Shown piece by piece: positions 1-9,235 of a stretch of 64,000 bases of DNA. This stretch comes from Ophiosphaerella korrae (Eukaryota; Ascomycota; Dothideomycetes; Pleosporales; Phaeosphaeriaceae): the NCBI GenBank assembly GCA_028456385.1, contig JALNQF010000001.1:620001-684000 (forward strand). The letters are read 5' to 3'. Under the pieces are notes generated by a model. That model worked only from the letters and a program-made list of their open reading frames with translations. It searched no databases and was not told the DNA's origin. Position 1 is the stretch's first letter. Each line of letters starts with the position of its first letter. The position numbers and the translations under genes are program-made.

Positions 1-2842
1 CGCGGACGCTGACGCTGAAGGCCTCAAGATATGGGTGGACAAGGATGTCCTTCTCACAAAAGCGCTTCGTGGAGTCACGTGGGCATCGGTCACTGTTATC
101 AAGCCTGCAGGACTACAAGAACCCGTAGATATGTCAAAGGAACAGGAGCAAGAAAAACCAGCAACTCATGTGGTTGCCAAAATTTCAACCTGGCAAGATG
201 CCCCTGACAGCCGCCATGTTGCACTGTCATCAGATCTTTGTAGGGTATTAGGCTTTGGAGGCTTCGTCGGCGGCCTTGTACGCATAGAGGGCGCTCCAGC
301 TCAGACTGCAAAGATATCATCAATCAAGACAGCAGGCTCGAAGGAGACAAAAGAAGCAGTGGTAAAATCTGTCAGGATTGTGCCATTTTCCGCGGCTTTC
401 TCGCAAATCAATACCACGCTCCGGTTCGGTGGGGAGTCTAAGCAGGAGCAAGAGGATGCCATTCGGAAGATCAAGATCATATATGGTAGGAAAAATGGCC
501 TGTTGGATGGACCAGTCACAGATGGAATGGTTCTACCACCAGTTGAGGGTTCTGAACTAGCTTGGCAAGGGGGAATCGTAAAATTCGAGCCACCACAGCC
601 AACACCAGGAGTATCTTGGATATTGTTTCCCGAAAGAAAACCTACTGTTGAATTAGGTCAGGAAATATCGACACCCTCCAGCTGGACCAGAGGCTGGAAG
701 CAAGGCGAACCATTACCAGAAGTTCCACCAACTCTCGTCGCAATCGATCCTCTCATCGAGCAGCTACGGTCACATCTTACACATAGCTCTTCTGTGCTTC
801 TCACTGGTGGCCTAGGGGCAGGTAAATCGCAATGCGCCCAACTTCTGGCTCACCAACTTCGAGTCGAGTACCTCTTCCACGTCATCTACTTCCCATGCAG
901 CAGACTCGTTACAGACGAAACGAGAGTAGCGACCATCAAAGAGACGCTTAACCGGCTATTTGCATCCGCTTCTTGGGGTGCCAGATCTGGAGGAAATGCA
1001 GTGGTGGTCTTGGATGATCTTGATAAACTTTGTCCGGTTGAAACTGAACTTCAGGTTGGTAACGAAAACGGTCGAAGTCGACATGTCAGCGAATGCCTAA
1101 TTTCTATCGTTCGACAATATTGCTCTACAGATTCGGGGGTAGTTCTTCTGGCCACGGCTCAAGGCAAAGAAGCTCTAAACAACGTGATCGTCGGTGGTCA
1201 CATCGTACGAGAGATTGTCAGCTTGAAAGCACCAAACAAGGACGGACGACGAAACGTACTAGAAATGTTAGCTAACAAGGACGCAAAACCTCAACAAACA
1301 GCAACCGAGCAACCAAATGGTCATGCATTTCCACCCTCGCCATCGACTAGTCGACCAAGTACCGCTCATCGTAGTCTGCCTAGCAATGGAAGCATACAGC
1401 ACGACGAACCGGGAGACATTGGCTTCGTTGTAGACCCTAGTATTGATTTCCTTGATCTTGCTGGTCAAACAGATGGGTACATGCCAGGAGATCTTGTCCT
1501 CTTGACATCACGTGCGCGTAACGAGGCCCTCATTCGATCCATTACCTCCTCTTCCAATACTATATCTCTCACACGTAACGACTACACATCAGCCCTCTCG
1601 GGCTTCACCCCTGCCTCCCTGCGAAATGTAACCCTACAGTCGTCAACAACGAAGTGGGACTCAATAGGCGGCCTACACTCTACTCGTCAAACCCTACTAG
1701 AGACATTACAGTACCCAACAACCTACGCTCCAATATTTGCCCAATGTCCCCTACGGCTTCGGTCTGGTCTGCTCCTCTATGGTTACCCGGGCTGCGGCAA
1801 AACACTTCTTGCATCCGCGGTTGCGGGTGAATGTGGTCTCAACTTCATATCCGTCAAGGGCCCCGAGATCCTCAATAAGTACATCGGAGCATCTGAAAAG
1901 TCTGTCCGCGATTTGTTTGAACGTGCAGAGGCCGCACGACCCTGTGTGCTTTTCTTTGATGAATTTGACTCTATCGCACCAAAGCGTGGACACGACAGCA
2001 CAGGCGTAACAGATCGCGTAGTGAACCAGCTGCTAACGCAAATGGATGGCGCAGAAGGTCTAAGCGGTGTATACGTTCTTGCAGCGACATCACGACCTGA
2101 TCTTATCGACCCAGCTTTACTACGCCCTGGACGTTTAGACAAGAGTTTACTTTGCGACATGCCTGGGCTCGAAGAGCGCATCGACATCCTCAAAGCCGTG
2201 ACCAGCAAATTACATCTCGCACCTAGTGTCCTTGCAACCGACAATTCGGGCGAAAATCTTCGTGAAATCGCACGAAGGACGGAGGGCTACTCGGGTGCTG
2301 ATCTGCAGGCCGTGGTATACAATGCTCAACTCGAAGCCATTCACGACGTCCTCGGCGATACGGACCTAGGCGATCCGACCAAGAGTGGAGACAAGAAGAA
2401 CGGGACAAGTAACTCCAGTAAGACGAGCAAAGACAAGGGTATTCCGGAATTCACACATTTTTGCTACGGCGACACAGCTACGGACGCAGGCGACTCTAAC
2501 AAGCCCATTCCCCCATCCCAACTTACAGAGCGTGCTATGATTGCGCAGAAGATTGCTGCGCTACAAAGTCTGCGCCGTAAGCAAAAGGCCTTGCAACGCC
2601 CGAATTCAAGTCATAGAGAGGAAATGGACAAGAATAATAAGAAAGAGGATGGAGAGAGAAAAGATCCGCAGATCCAATGGAAGCATGTTGATAGCTCTCT
2701 TGGGACTACGCGAAGTAGTATTAGTGCGCAAGAGCGGAGGCGGCTAGAGAAGATTTATAGAGAGTTTGTGGATGGGAGGGACGGTGATTTACCTACTGGG
2801 CAGGGCGGGAATGAGATTGGTGGACGGAGTAGTTTGATGTAA
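1..2842 (+). CDS. PEX1: Peroxisomal biogenesis AAA ATPase Pex1, 5' end missing
   Basis: Pex1 works with Pex6 as the AAA motor at the peroxisomal membrane that pulls the import receptor Pex5 back to the cytosol. The frame is open from base 2, so the gene begins left of the window; about 946 C-terminal residues are present and the TAA is at 2840-2842. Two ATPase modules are visible. A weaker first one has the P-loop GGLGAGKS near fragment residue 270. A well-conserved second one has GYPGCGKT near residue 596, Walker B FFDEFDS, and the second region of homology ending in LLRPGRLDK. The second module (SIAPKRGHDSTGVTDRVVNQ) is typical of Pex1 rather than Pex6 or Cdc48. A charged, low-complexity tail follows. 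No intron is seen in the visible part. Identification is firm; the true start cannot be seen. Confidence 0.95.
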   Translation, partial: ADADAEGLKIWVDKDVLLTKALRGVTWASVTVIKPAGLQEPVDMSKEQEQEKPATHVVAKISTWQDAPDSRHVALSSDLCRVLGFGGFVGGLVRIEGAPAQTAKISSIKTAGSKETKEAVVKSVRIVPFSAAFSQINTTLRFGGESKQEQEDAIRKIKIIYGRKNGLLDGPVTDGMVLPPVEGSELAWQGGIVKFEPPQPTPGVSWILFPERKPTVELGQEISTPSSWTRGWKQGEPLPEVPPTLVAIDPLIEQLRSHLTHSSSVLLTGGLGAGKSQCAQLLAHQLRVEYLFHVIYFPCSRLVTDETRVATIKETLNRLFASASWGARSGGNAVVVLDDLDKLCPVETELQVGNENGRSRHVSECLISIVRQYCSTDSGVVLLATAQGKEALNNVIVGGHIVREIVSLKAPNKDGRRNVLEMLANKDAKPQQTATEQPNGHAFPPSPSTSRPSTAHRSLPSNGSIQHDEPGDIGFVVDPSIDFLDLAGQTDGYMPGDLVLLTSRARNEALIRSITSSSNTISLTRNDYTSALSGFTPASLRNVTLQSSTTKWDSIGGLHSTRQTLLETLQYPTTYAPIFAQCPLRLRSGLLLYGYPGCGKTLLASAVAGECGLNFISVKGPEILNKYIGASEKSVRDLFERAEAARPCVLFFDEFDSIAPKRGHDSTGVTDRVVNQLLTQMDGAEGLSGVYVLAATSRPDLIDPALLRPGRLDKSLLCDMPGLEERIDILKAVTSKLHLAPSVLATDNSGENLREIARRTEGYSGADLQAVVYNAQLEAIHDVLGDTDLGDPTKSGDKKNGTSNSSKTSKDKGIPEFTHFCYGDTATDAGDSNKPIPPSQLTERAMIAQKIAALQSLRRKQKALQRPNSSHREEMDKNNKKEDGERKDPQIQWKHVDSSLGTTRSSISAQERRRLEKIYREFVDGRDGDLPTGQGGNEIGGRSSLM

Positions 2843-3050
2843 GTGTAGATGGTGTTCTATTTACGCAAGGTTGGTTTGTTCCAGTAGCGCCCGGTACCAT
2901 GGGCATTAATTTCCAGAAAGTGATGTTTTGCCAAATACTGTTACAAGACGCAGTGACCCAGTTTGCAAAGTATTTATTGTACACAGTCAAACGTCATGCC
3001 CACCACAGAAAGAAGCAAAAATTTGGGAAGTCTGTCTTTCCCAACCTGTC

Positions 3051-3609
3051 TTATTTGCTAACAACCCCCTTAATCGTGTCTCCTGCCTTCTCTACCGCCG
3101 CTACTGCTCCTCCATCCACACCCTCTCTCGCCTTGGCCGCAAGCGCAGTTTCTCTACCGCCAAAGTTCCAGTAGTTCAGATACCGGTATCCCTGCACGAG
3201 TTGCGAAGTAAAGTTGATAGCGTGGCAGCCGAAGAGTAGGTAGTTCGCAGGTGTAACGGCCATGGCGTAGCGCATGAAGGTACCAGAGTAGAGAGTGAGG
3301 GCGCCAGTCATGCGGCCCGAGATGCTGCGCGTGGTGTTAGCTGGCAGGCAGGTAGAAATACAGGATTATAAGACAGCGGACGCACATTTCTGGATCTTTG
3401 CTCATGTCCGCAATCGCTGCCATTGGGATACCAAAGTTACTCGCCGGACCCCAGAAATCTGGTGTGCGTCAGCCCATTGCTCTGTTCCGAGTGCATGTCG
3501 TTCTCCGCTATGCGTGGGCATCCGGGTAAAACATACGGGTCGAGCAAAAGTAATCTGTGTACTTGTTTGAGCGTATCTTCGCATTGAGCGCTTTGATTGC
3601 GGCGGCCAT
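3051..3609 (-). CDS. MPC1: Mitochondrial pyruvate carrier subunit 1
   Basis: Mpc1 pairs with a second MPC subunit in the inner mitochondrial membrane to import pyruvate. The model has three exons on the minus strand: 3537-3609, 3386-3458 and 3051-3324 (139 aa). Introns of 78 and 61 nt have GT...AG ends, and the second has a CTAAC branch site. Splicing yields the family core HFWGPASNFGIP, then KDPEIISGRMTGALTLYSG and NYLLFGCHAINFTSQ, matching MPC1 in order and spacing. Length is in the usual range for the family. The start ATGGCCGCC opens directly into the conserved N-terminal helix. The gene lies tail-to-tail with PEX1, with about 200 bp between stops. Mpc1 rather than Mpc2 is chosen from the HFWGPxSNFGIP motif. 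Confidence 0.93.
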
Positions 3610-4202
3610 AATGGGCAGATTGACTGGACGTGAGGCTTCGAGGACAAGCAGCGGCCGTGCAAGGCAGAGCTAGAAAGCTTGGGGTTCCTGTCGTGTTGAG
3701 ATGCGAGTGCCAAGGAATATCGGCGCCGATGGATGAACAGCACTTCTGCGATTTGCGACAACGGCATCATGTCACGTGTGCTGATTTGATTGTGCATATA
3801 CGAGCATGTTATTGGCTAAATGTCACGGATGATGAGGACATGCTGGTAGCTGGCTGAGGCATATTTTGGGGGTGTTCGAGATTGATATGCACTCCAGTAG
3901 CTATCAGATCTGTTGTTTTGCGCAAAGCGACCTACAAGCCTCCGTCGAATTATTACTTCAAGGTATGGAGCCATCCAACCGTCAGGTCACAGTCCCCAAA
4001 ATGTGGCATAGAGCAATCTCAAACGCTGCCATCTGAGTACTGTCTGTTGCAGAGCGGCGCATACATGGCGTTGCTGTTGCGAATACATCTTCCGCACGCG
4101 TGTGTCGTGCGAATCGAGGCCCTTCAATTTTGCCCCAGGATGCTGTGATGCCGGTACCGATTCATTCCCTTGCGTCAATAGCTTTGAGCCATGTTTTGCT
4201 CT
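3610..4202. other. Intergenic, no gene seen
   Basis: This stretch lies between the MPC1 start and the SmB stop. It should hold the MPC1 promoter and the SmB 3' UTR. Short open frames on both strands have no recognisable family signal. Confidence 0.6.
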
Positions 4203-5058
4203 CTATCTACCACCAAAACCTGGAGGCCCACCACGACCCTGGAAACCAGGAGGTCCGCCAAAACCTGGGGGTCCGCCAAAACCAGGAGGTCCACCACCAG
4301 GGGGGAAAGCGCCGGCTGTGATGAGTCAGTAAATGTGGCTTGAACTTAGTGAGCGAGACATACGTGGTCCACCTCCACGACCTGCGAAGGGGGGGGGTGC
4401 AAAGCCAGGTGCGCCCGGGAATCCTCCAAAACCTGGACCAGGGCCTCCAGCGCCAGGCGCAGGTCCTGTCAAGCCGACTGGGAGAGTGCCGCGGCCTGCA
4501 GGTCGAGCAACACCAGGACCAGCTGCCAGAGTCGCAGCAGTTGTAGGGCCTGTAGACTGCGGTCCAAGTCGCGAAGCCGGGTCTGCTGGCGGAGGCCCAT
4601 CAACAGAGAGGGAGATGACGTGCGCGCCGCGAATGATGGTAAGGCCAATGGCACGGCGTTCTTCAGTCTCAGTGACTTGCTGCGATGCGCCTGGCCCAGC
4701 GGCTTTGCCGCGTCGTCGAGTGCGTCGGAACTCTTCTGTGTCGGCGAGAACTAGGTTCATGTGCTGCAACTAAGTGAACTTCTGTGGGGGTGGGGGATTT
4801 TCTTGGTGCTGACCTTGTCGAACGCGAGCATCTGGCCGACCATTTGCCGACCGTCTTGCAGAGTCACCTTCATGCGATAGTTGATCTGCGGTCTGTGAGT
4901 TGGATGCGGTTGGGGCGAAGAGTTGGAGCGCTTACTAGGTTTTGCTACATGGTCAAACGTCAGTCAGTTTTCTACGCACGATTTCTCTCAGGTCGAGAAT
5001 TGAGATGCGAGGTAGCTGTACATACCATCTTGCCCTGCCTATTTGCGGCGCCAGACAT
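4203..5058 (-). CDS. SMB1: Small nuclear ribonucleoprotein Sm B
   Basis: SmB is one of seven Sm proteins forming the ring on spliceosomal U snRNAs. Five exons are inferred on the minus strand: 5026-5058, 4936-4944, 4814-4885, 4364-4763 and 4203-4315 (208 aa). The second exon is only 9 nt (Q-N-L), flanked by a TAG acceptor and a GTAAGC donor. Joining it gives KMQNLINYRMKVTLQDGRQM, which continues to GQMLAFDK and HMNLVLADTEEFRR, the Sm1 fold, then Sm2 at AIGLTIIRGAHVISLSV. The C-terminal half is rich in Gly, Pro and Ala and ends in repeats of GGPPGF, as in other SmB proteins. The gene is divergent from RPL11 across a 291-bp shared upstream region. Confidence 0.92.
4210..4303. repeat. Coding tandem repeat of about 18 bp (SmB tail)
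   Basis: Degenerate copies of an about 18-bp unit encode the Gly-Pro-Pro-Gly-Phe tail of SmB on the minus strand. At least four units are visible and differ mostly at third positions. Confidence 0.8.
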
Positions 5059-5349
5059 ATTTGGAGGTGCGCGTCCGAAGACGACTTAGAGCCTGGGAAG
5101 AGGTAAGTGCAGGAGAGATCAATGGCAAGCACCGTGGCGTGTTGGCGATTGGTGAGGTGGGGTGTTGTTGCGGAGCTATCGGTGGTATCTCTTGTTGGAG
5201 TTCGACATTAGAAGCTTTCGCAGGCGGCAGGTGCACGTGACGCACGCTCGCTAAAAGACGGGCCCACTTAGCCCAAAATTATCCGCCGCGACCAGACAAC
5301 TTCAGCAGTCGACATCACCACCTGCCTACTAACATCCGCAGCATTCACA
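5059..5349. promoter_or_regulatory. Shared upstream region of SmB and RPL11
   Basis: A 291-bp gap separates the divergent SmB and RPL11 start codons, so both promoters must lie here or overlap it. It contains a CACGTGA E-box-like site at 5234-5240. That site is seen directly; a regulatory role is inference from similar bHLH-type sites in fungal promoters. Confidence 0.45.
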
Positions 5350-5984
5350 ATGGTACGCAGAGAACAGCAGATATTATATACACACATCGGCCAGCGCTAA
5401 TGTCTCCTCCAGTCCGACTCCAAGGCCTCCAACCCCATGCGGGAGCTCCGCATCCAGAAGCTCGTCCTCAACATCTCAGTTGGCGAGTCTGGTGATCGTC
5501 TCACCCGTGCGGCTAAGGTGCTGGAACAGCTCAGTGGTCAAACCCCCGTCTACTCAAAGGCCCGCTACACCGTCCGTACCTTTGGTATCAGGAGGAACGA
5601 AAAGATTGCCGTCCATGTCACCGTCCGCGGCCCCAAGGCCGAGGAGATTCTCGAGCGTGGCCTCAAAGTCAAGGAATATGAGCTCCGCAAGCGCAACTTC
5701 AGCGAGTCCGGCAACTTCGGCTTTGGCATCAGCGAACACATCGACTTGGGTATCAAGTACGACCCTAGCATTGGGTATGTGGTCCACAGACAAACATGCT
5801 ATCCAGGCCACGTGCTAACCGAAGCAGTATCTACGGCATGGACTTCTACGTCTGCATGACCCGCCCTGGCGAGCGTGTTGCCAAGCGCAGGAGGTGTAAG
5901 AGCAGAATCGGCGCCTCCCACCGTGTCAACCAGGCCGAGACCATCAAGTGGTACAAGAACCGATTCGAGGGTATTGTCCGATAA
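5350..5984 (+). CDS. RPL11: 60S ribosomal protein L11 (uL5)
   Basis: uL5 sits in the central protuberance of the large subunit and contacts 5S rRNA. Three exons: 5350-5352 (only the ATG), 5413-5774 and 5828-5984, giving 173 aa. The first intron starts directly after ATG (GTACGC) and ends in CCTCCAG, so the protein begins [17 protein letters not shown]. The second intron splits the Gly codon before [14 protein letters not shown]. Conserved uL5 segments include [20 protein letters not shown] and the C-terminal [11 protein letters not shown]. Length is normal for eukaryotic L11. The position of the first intron right after the start codon is common among fungal ribosomal protein genes. Confidence 0.96.
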
Positions 5985-7627
5985 GCTCGTTCAGCGTGGC
6001 TAAAGAGGGAACGAAGTGAAGATTTTGCACGATAACCAGCATTTCCGGTCTCGGCGGGTATGGTCCTACGGAGTCCTGGGTGTACTTAAACAAAAGAGCA
6101 AGCATTGAACTTGCGGCCTATCAATGGAGCTTGACCTTGTCTCTAACGAGCAGGTCTCTGATCACATATATCAATGGAGGCTTCACTTGGGTGAACGTGC
6201 CGATTCAACCATTGTGTGGTCAACCTTTGCCAATTGCTTTCTCCTTGTGAAGTCTTTGTGTCACGCCCACTGTCACTGACAGGAACTGTGTCTAGGATTG
6301 TCCTGAAAACTACACAAAAAATCCCCGTACATGTTCTGGTGTTAATGCCTGCACTAGCATATGACCATTCCAGTGTAACTGTGCTTTCGTAGGACACTCG
6401 GCATAACATCTTACACACCTTCATGCCGCTAATTACCTTGCTTCGAATTGCAGGTAAACCCTTGATTCAGACCGTATTCTATCATCACTTTTGATTCAAG
6501 TGATGTCAGGCCACACAAACATGTGCAAAACGCATGCAGCCGCCGAAATCTGCGCAAACCCATCCAAGACTCATCTAAAACGAATACTCTAGATCAATGT
6601 CAAGATCGAAAATGGAAATTGAAGAACTACATCAATGACGTCTCACCGAATATGTAATTCATCTCCCTTCTCACATGGCTGTTACCAGAACGAGAAGAGG
6701 CGATGAATGAAAATCTACTTTTCCATCTCAAAAATATATACACAAAGCCTTCAGCTTCACGCATCTGGCTCTATACACGCTGTTACACCAAACCACATTT
6801 CATACCGTTCCGCCTATATATGGTTAGCTGATTTCATACCACCACTCTACCCTAGGTAGCTCTCTTTCCTTTCCTTTGCTTCCATCAACTCACATTGCAT
6901 GTCCCGAACCCGGCCCATATCTCGGCCTAGATAACGTGCTTTGTAGGTATTCTCTCCCCCTTGCGTACACATCTACCCAGCCACTGGGTCGCCCAAGCGG
7001 CCCACCCGTTCACGCGCCCGTGGCAATTGCCAGGGGGCGGCGGCTACACCCAACACCACGGCGGCTCGAGTTTGAGTGCCTTGCCGCATGATGAAGTCAA
7101 TAGCGTTTCTGCTTCAATAGCGTTTAGCATATGAGGTCGGTTTAGCTAGGCGCTTGGGATGATGACAGTGGGCTGAGGGTGCAGATGACGAAGCAGGTCA
7201 AGAAAACTTTGGAAGATGGCGAATTTATGAACCTGTACAGATAGGCATCGTCTGGTTTAATCTTTGGTAAGGTCATCATAGCAGAAGCGATATTGATTGT
7301 AGAACATGATCGTTTTGGATTCATTCTCTACATTCGCAACCCATAAAGGGTTTATAGTATTTGCATCTCGCTCGTCGACAAGGAGAGGCATTATTTCAAA
7401 CAGGTATCTTAAGGAAAATCCTCCCGTCCCAACACCGTAGAACAAGAATATACAGAGCGATCGACGGATCCAGATTGGACAGACAAAAAGAAAAGACACG
7501 GCCGAAGCCGACACTTCTTAGTAGACAAAAATGTACAGGTAGCACCCAGAGATCGCCAGCCCATGACTAGATCCCAGATCCAAAAGAAGAGAAGAGCAAC
7601 GCTATGCACCTCGATACAGAATACAGT
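5985..7627. other. Intergenic, no gene seen
   Basis: About 1.6 kb between the RPL11 stop and the stop of the next gene, so it should hold two 3' ends. Open frames are short and overlap on both strands without domain signal. No tRNA-like cloverleaf was noticed. Confidence 0.5.
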
Positions 7628-9235
7628 TTAGCGGCCAGTCACATTTGGACCAAAATCAAAGCCTGGCTGCTGTGCTTGTTGTGGTGGTGGTGGATACGCT
7701 GGGGAGGCTAGTGGGGTGTAGGCTCCTGGGATAGGTACCGAAGCGTATGTCTGCTCGCCTGGTGCTGCATCTACATGATCATTGTGTCGTTCTTGGAAGG
7801 CCGGTGAGGCGAGAGGTGGTGAGACGGTGGCGGTTCGTACTGGGGCAGCGAAGCCTTCTTGTTCGACCTTTGGTGTTGCCCCTGTCACTTTGATAGGTGG
7901 CGCTCCAAGCGTGAACGGTTGAGGTTGGACAATCTCGCGCACTTGCGCGTATTGAACCTTGTCACTCTCGCCTTCCTCAGCTGCAGAGTGCGGGTCGACA
8001 TACTGGGGGTGGCCTGGAGGTGGGCGCCAGCCACCAGACCGGGGAGAAAGAGGACCAAATCCGGGCGTGTTTGGGGCAGATTGTGAGCGCAGTTGAGCAA
8101 GATAAAGATCAGATCGAGCACGATCACGCTGGGCCATGGACTTCCTGAGCTTGCGCTTGGACCAGAAACGGTAGAAAACGATGGCGTAGATGATCACACA
8201 GAGAAGCTCGACAACAATCTCAATGATGCAGCAGACGAGTGACCAATTCTATATGGAAGTTAGCATGCGTTGATACGTGTTTGCGATGTGTATATACCTG
8301 GAGACGGCAGACAAGCGCGTAGGAAATGTCGTCCTCAAAGAGATGTCTTCTTTGATTGTCGACGCAAGACCAACCCCACATATCTTTGTTGTTGTTCTGT
8401 GCTTTACTTTGGTTGAGAACTGCTGCTCCAATAGCCCACATAATGATGCTAAAGACGAAGAATCCAACAGCAAAGACGGTGTAGTAGGCTGCTACCTTTT
8501 CGGCCCGGTTGTGGCCGCCTCTAAAGTAGGCCCACATGACAACGATGGACATGAGTAACGATACACAAGCAATAGACAGGATTAGGGCTTGAGGCCAAAC
8601 TTTGGTGTTTGCAGCCCACGGCGGGAGGTTGTTTCGTGGAGCGAGGGTCTTTGTGGCGTTGAAAATGGCGAATGCGGTTGCAATCATCGAGAGAACGATC
8701 AAGCTGCAAGCAAAGTTGATACCGCGGAGGAAGATCTTGGCTATCCTTACTCTGACCTTGGCTTTCTGTATACTGTTAGAATTTTGCTTGAATATTGTCA
8801 ACCCATAGTACTTACCAGGTCCTTGGCCTGCTCCTGTTCAGTCGATGCTTCTTGCTTCTCCAGCCGTTCCTCTTCTCTGAAAGTCGGGCTCAAGATGCTT
8901 GTGGCTCCTGGAGTCCGAGGTGGCGCGCCTGGAGATTTCAATGCGCTCTTGAGTGGACCACCTGGTGTCCTTGGAGTTGGTGGAGGAAGGTATCTTCTAT
9001 CGGTCTCTTCCATTTCTACTGCGGCTACGTAGGACAATCCCACGTCTGATACCTGCGGTTGGGGTTTGTAGTGGTTGGTGGGGTAGTCCAAGGGCGATCG
9101 TGGAGCGTCAACAGGTGAATAGACTGAAGTAGCTTCTGCGAAGCGTGCTGTACGGGGTGTCTTGTTTGTGTCAGAGTCGTCGGTATTTCGTCTTTCAATC
9201 GAAACTGTGAGATTCTTTTTATTGTTGGTGGCCAT
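7628..9235 (-). CDS. Conserved fungal four-helix membrane protein, unknown function
   Basis: Three exons on the minus strand, 8816-9235, 8298-8765 and 7628-8248, give 502 aa. Introns of 50 and 49 nt are phase 0 with GTAAGT and GTATAT donors. About 150 N-terminal residues are hydrophilic and proline/threonine-rich (PPPTPRTPGGP). Four hydrophobic helices follow: around FACSLIVLSMIATAFAIF, ALILSIACVSLLMSIVVMW, YTVFAVGFFVFSIIMWAIGA and VCCIIEIVVELLCVIIYAIV. A basic stretch (RFWSKRKLRKSMAQRDRAR) and a long proline-rich tail come after. Both termini are therefore probably cytosolic, and the loop before helix 4 carries cysteines (WSCVDN, LVCRLQ). The topology resembles MARVEL-type proteins, but the family is not certain. 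Confidence 0.8.

Noticed and set aside
1783..2244. 153-codon minus-strand frame inside PEX1
   Set aside because: Overlaps the highly conserved second AAA module of PEX1 on the opposite strand and has no domain.
4333..4773. 146-codon plus-strand proline-rich frame opposite SmB
   Set aside because: A shadow of the repetitive Gly/Pro/Ala coding of SmB; it crosses SmB splice sites and has no independent signal.
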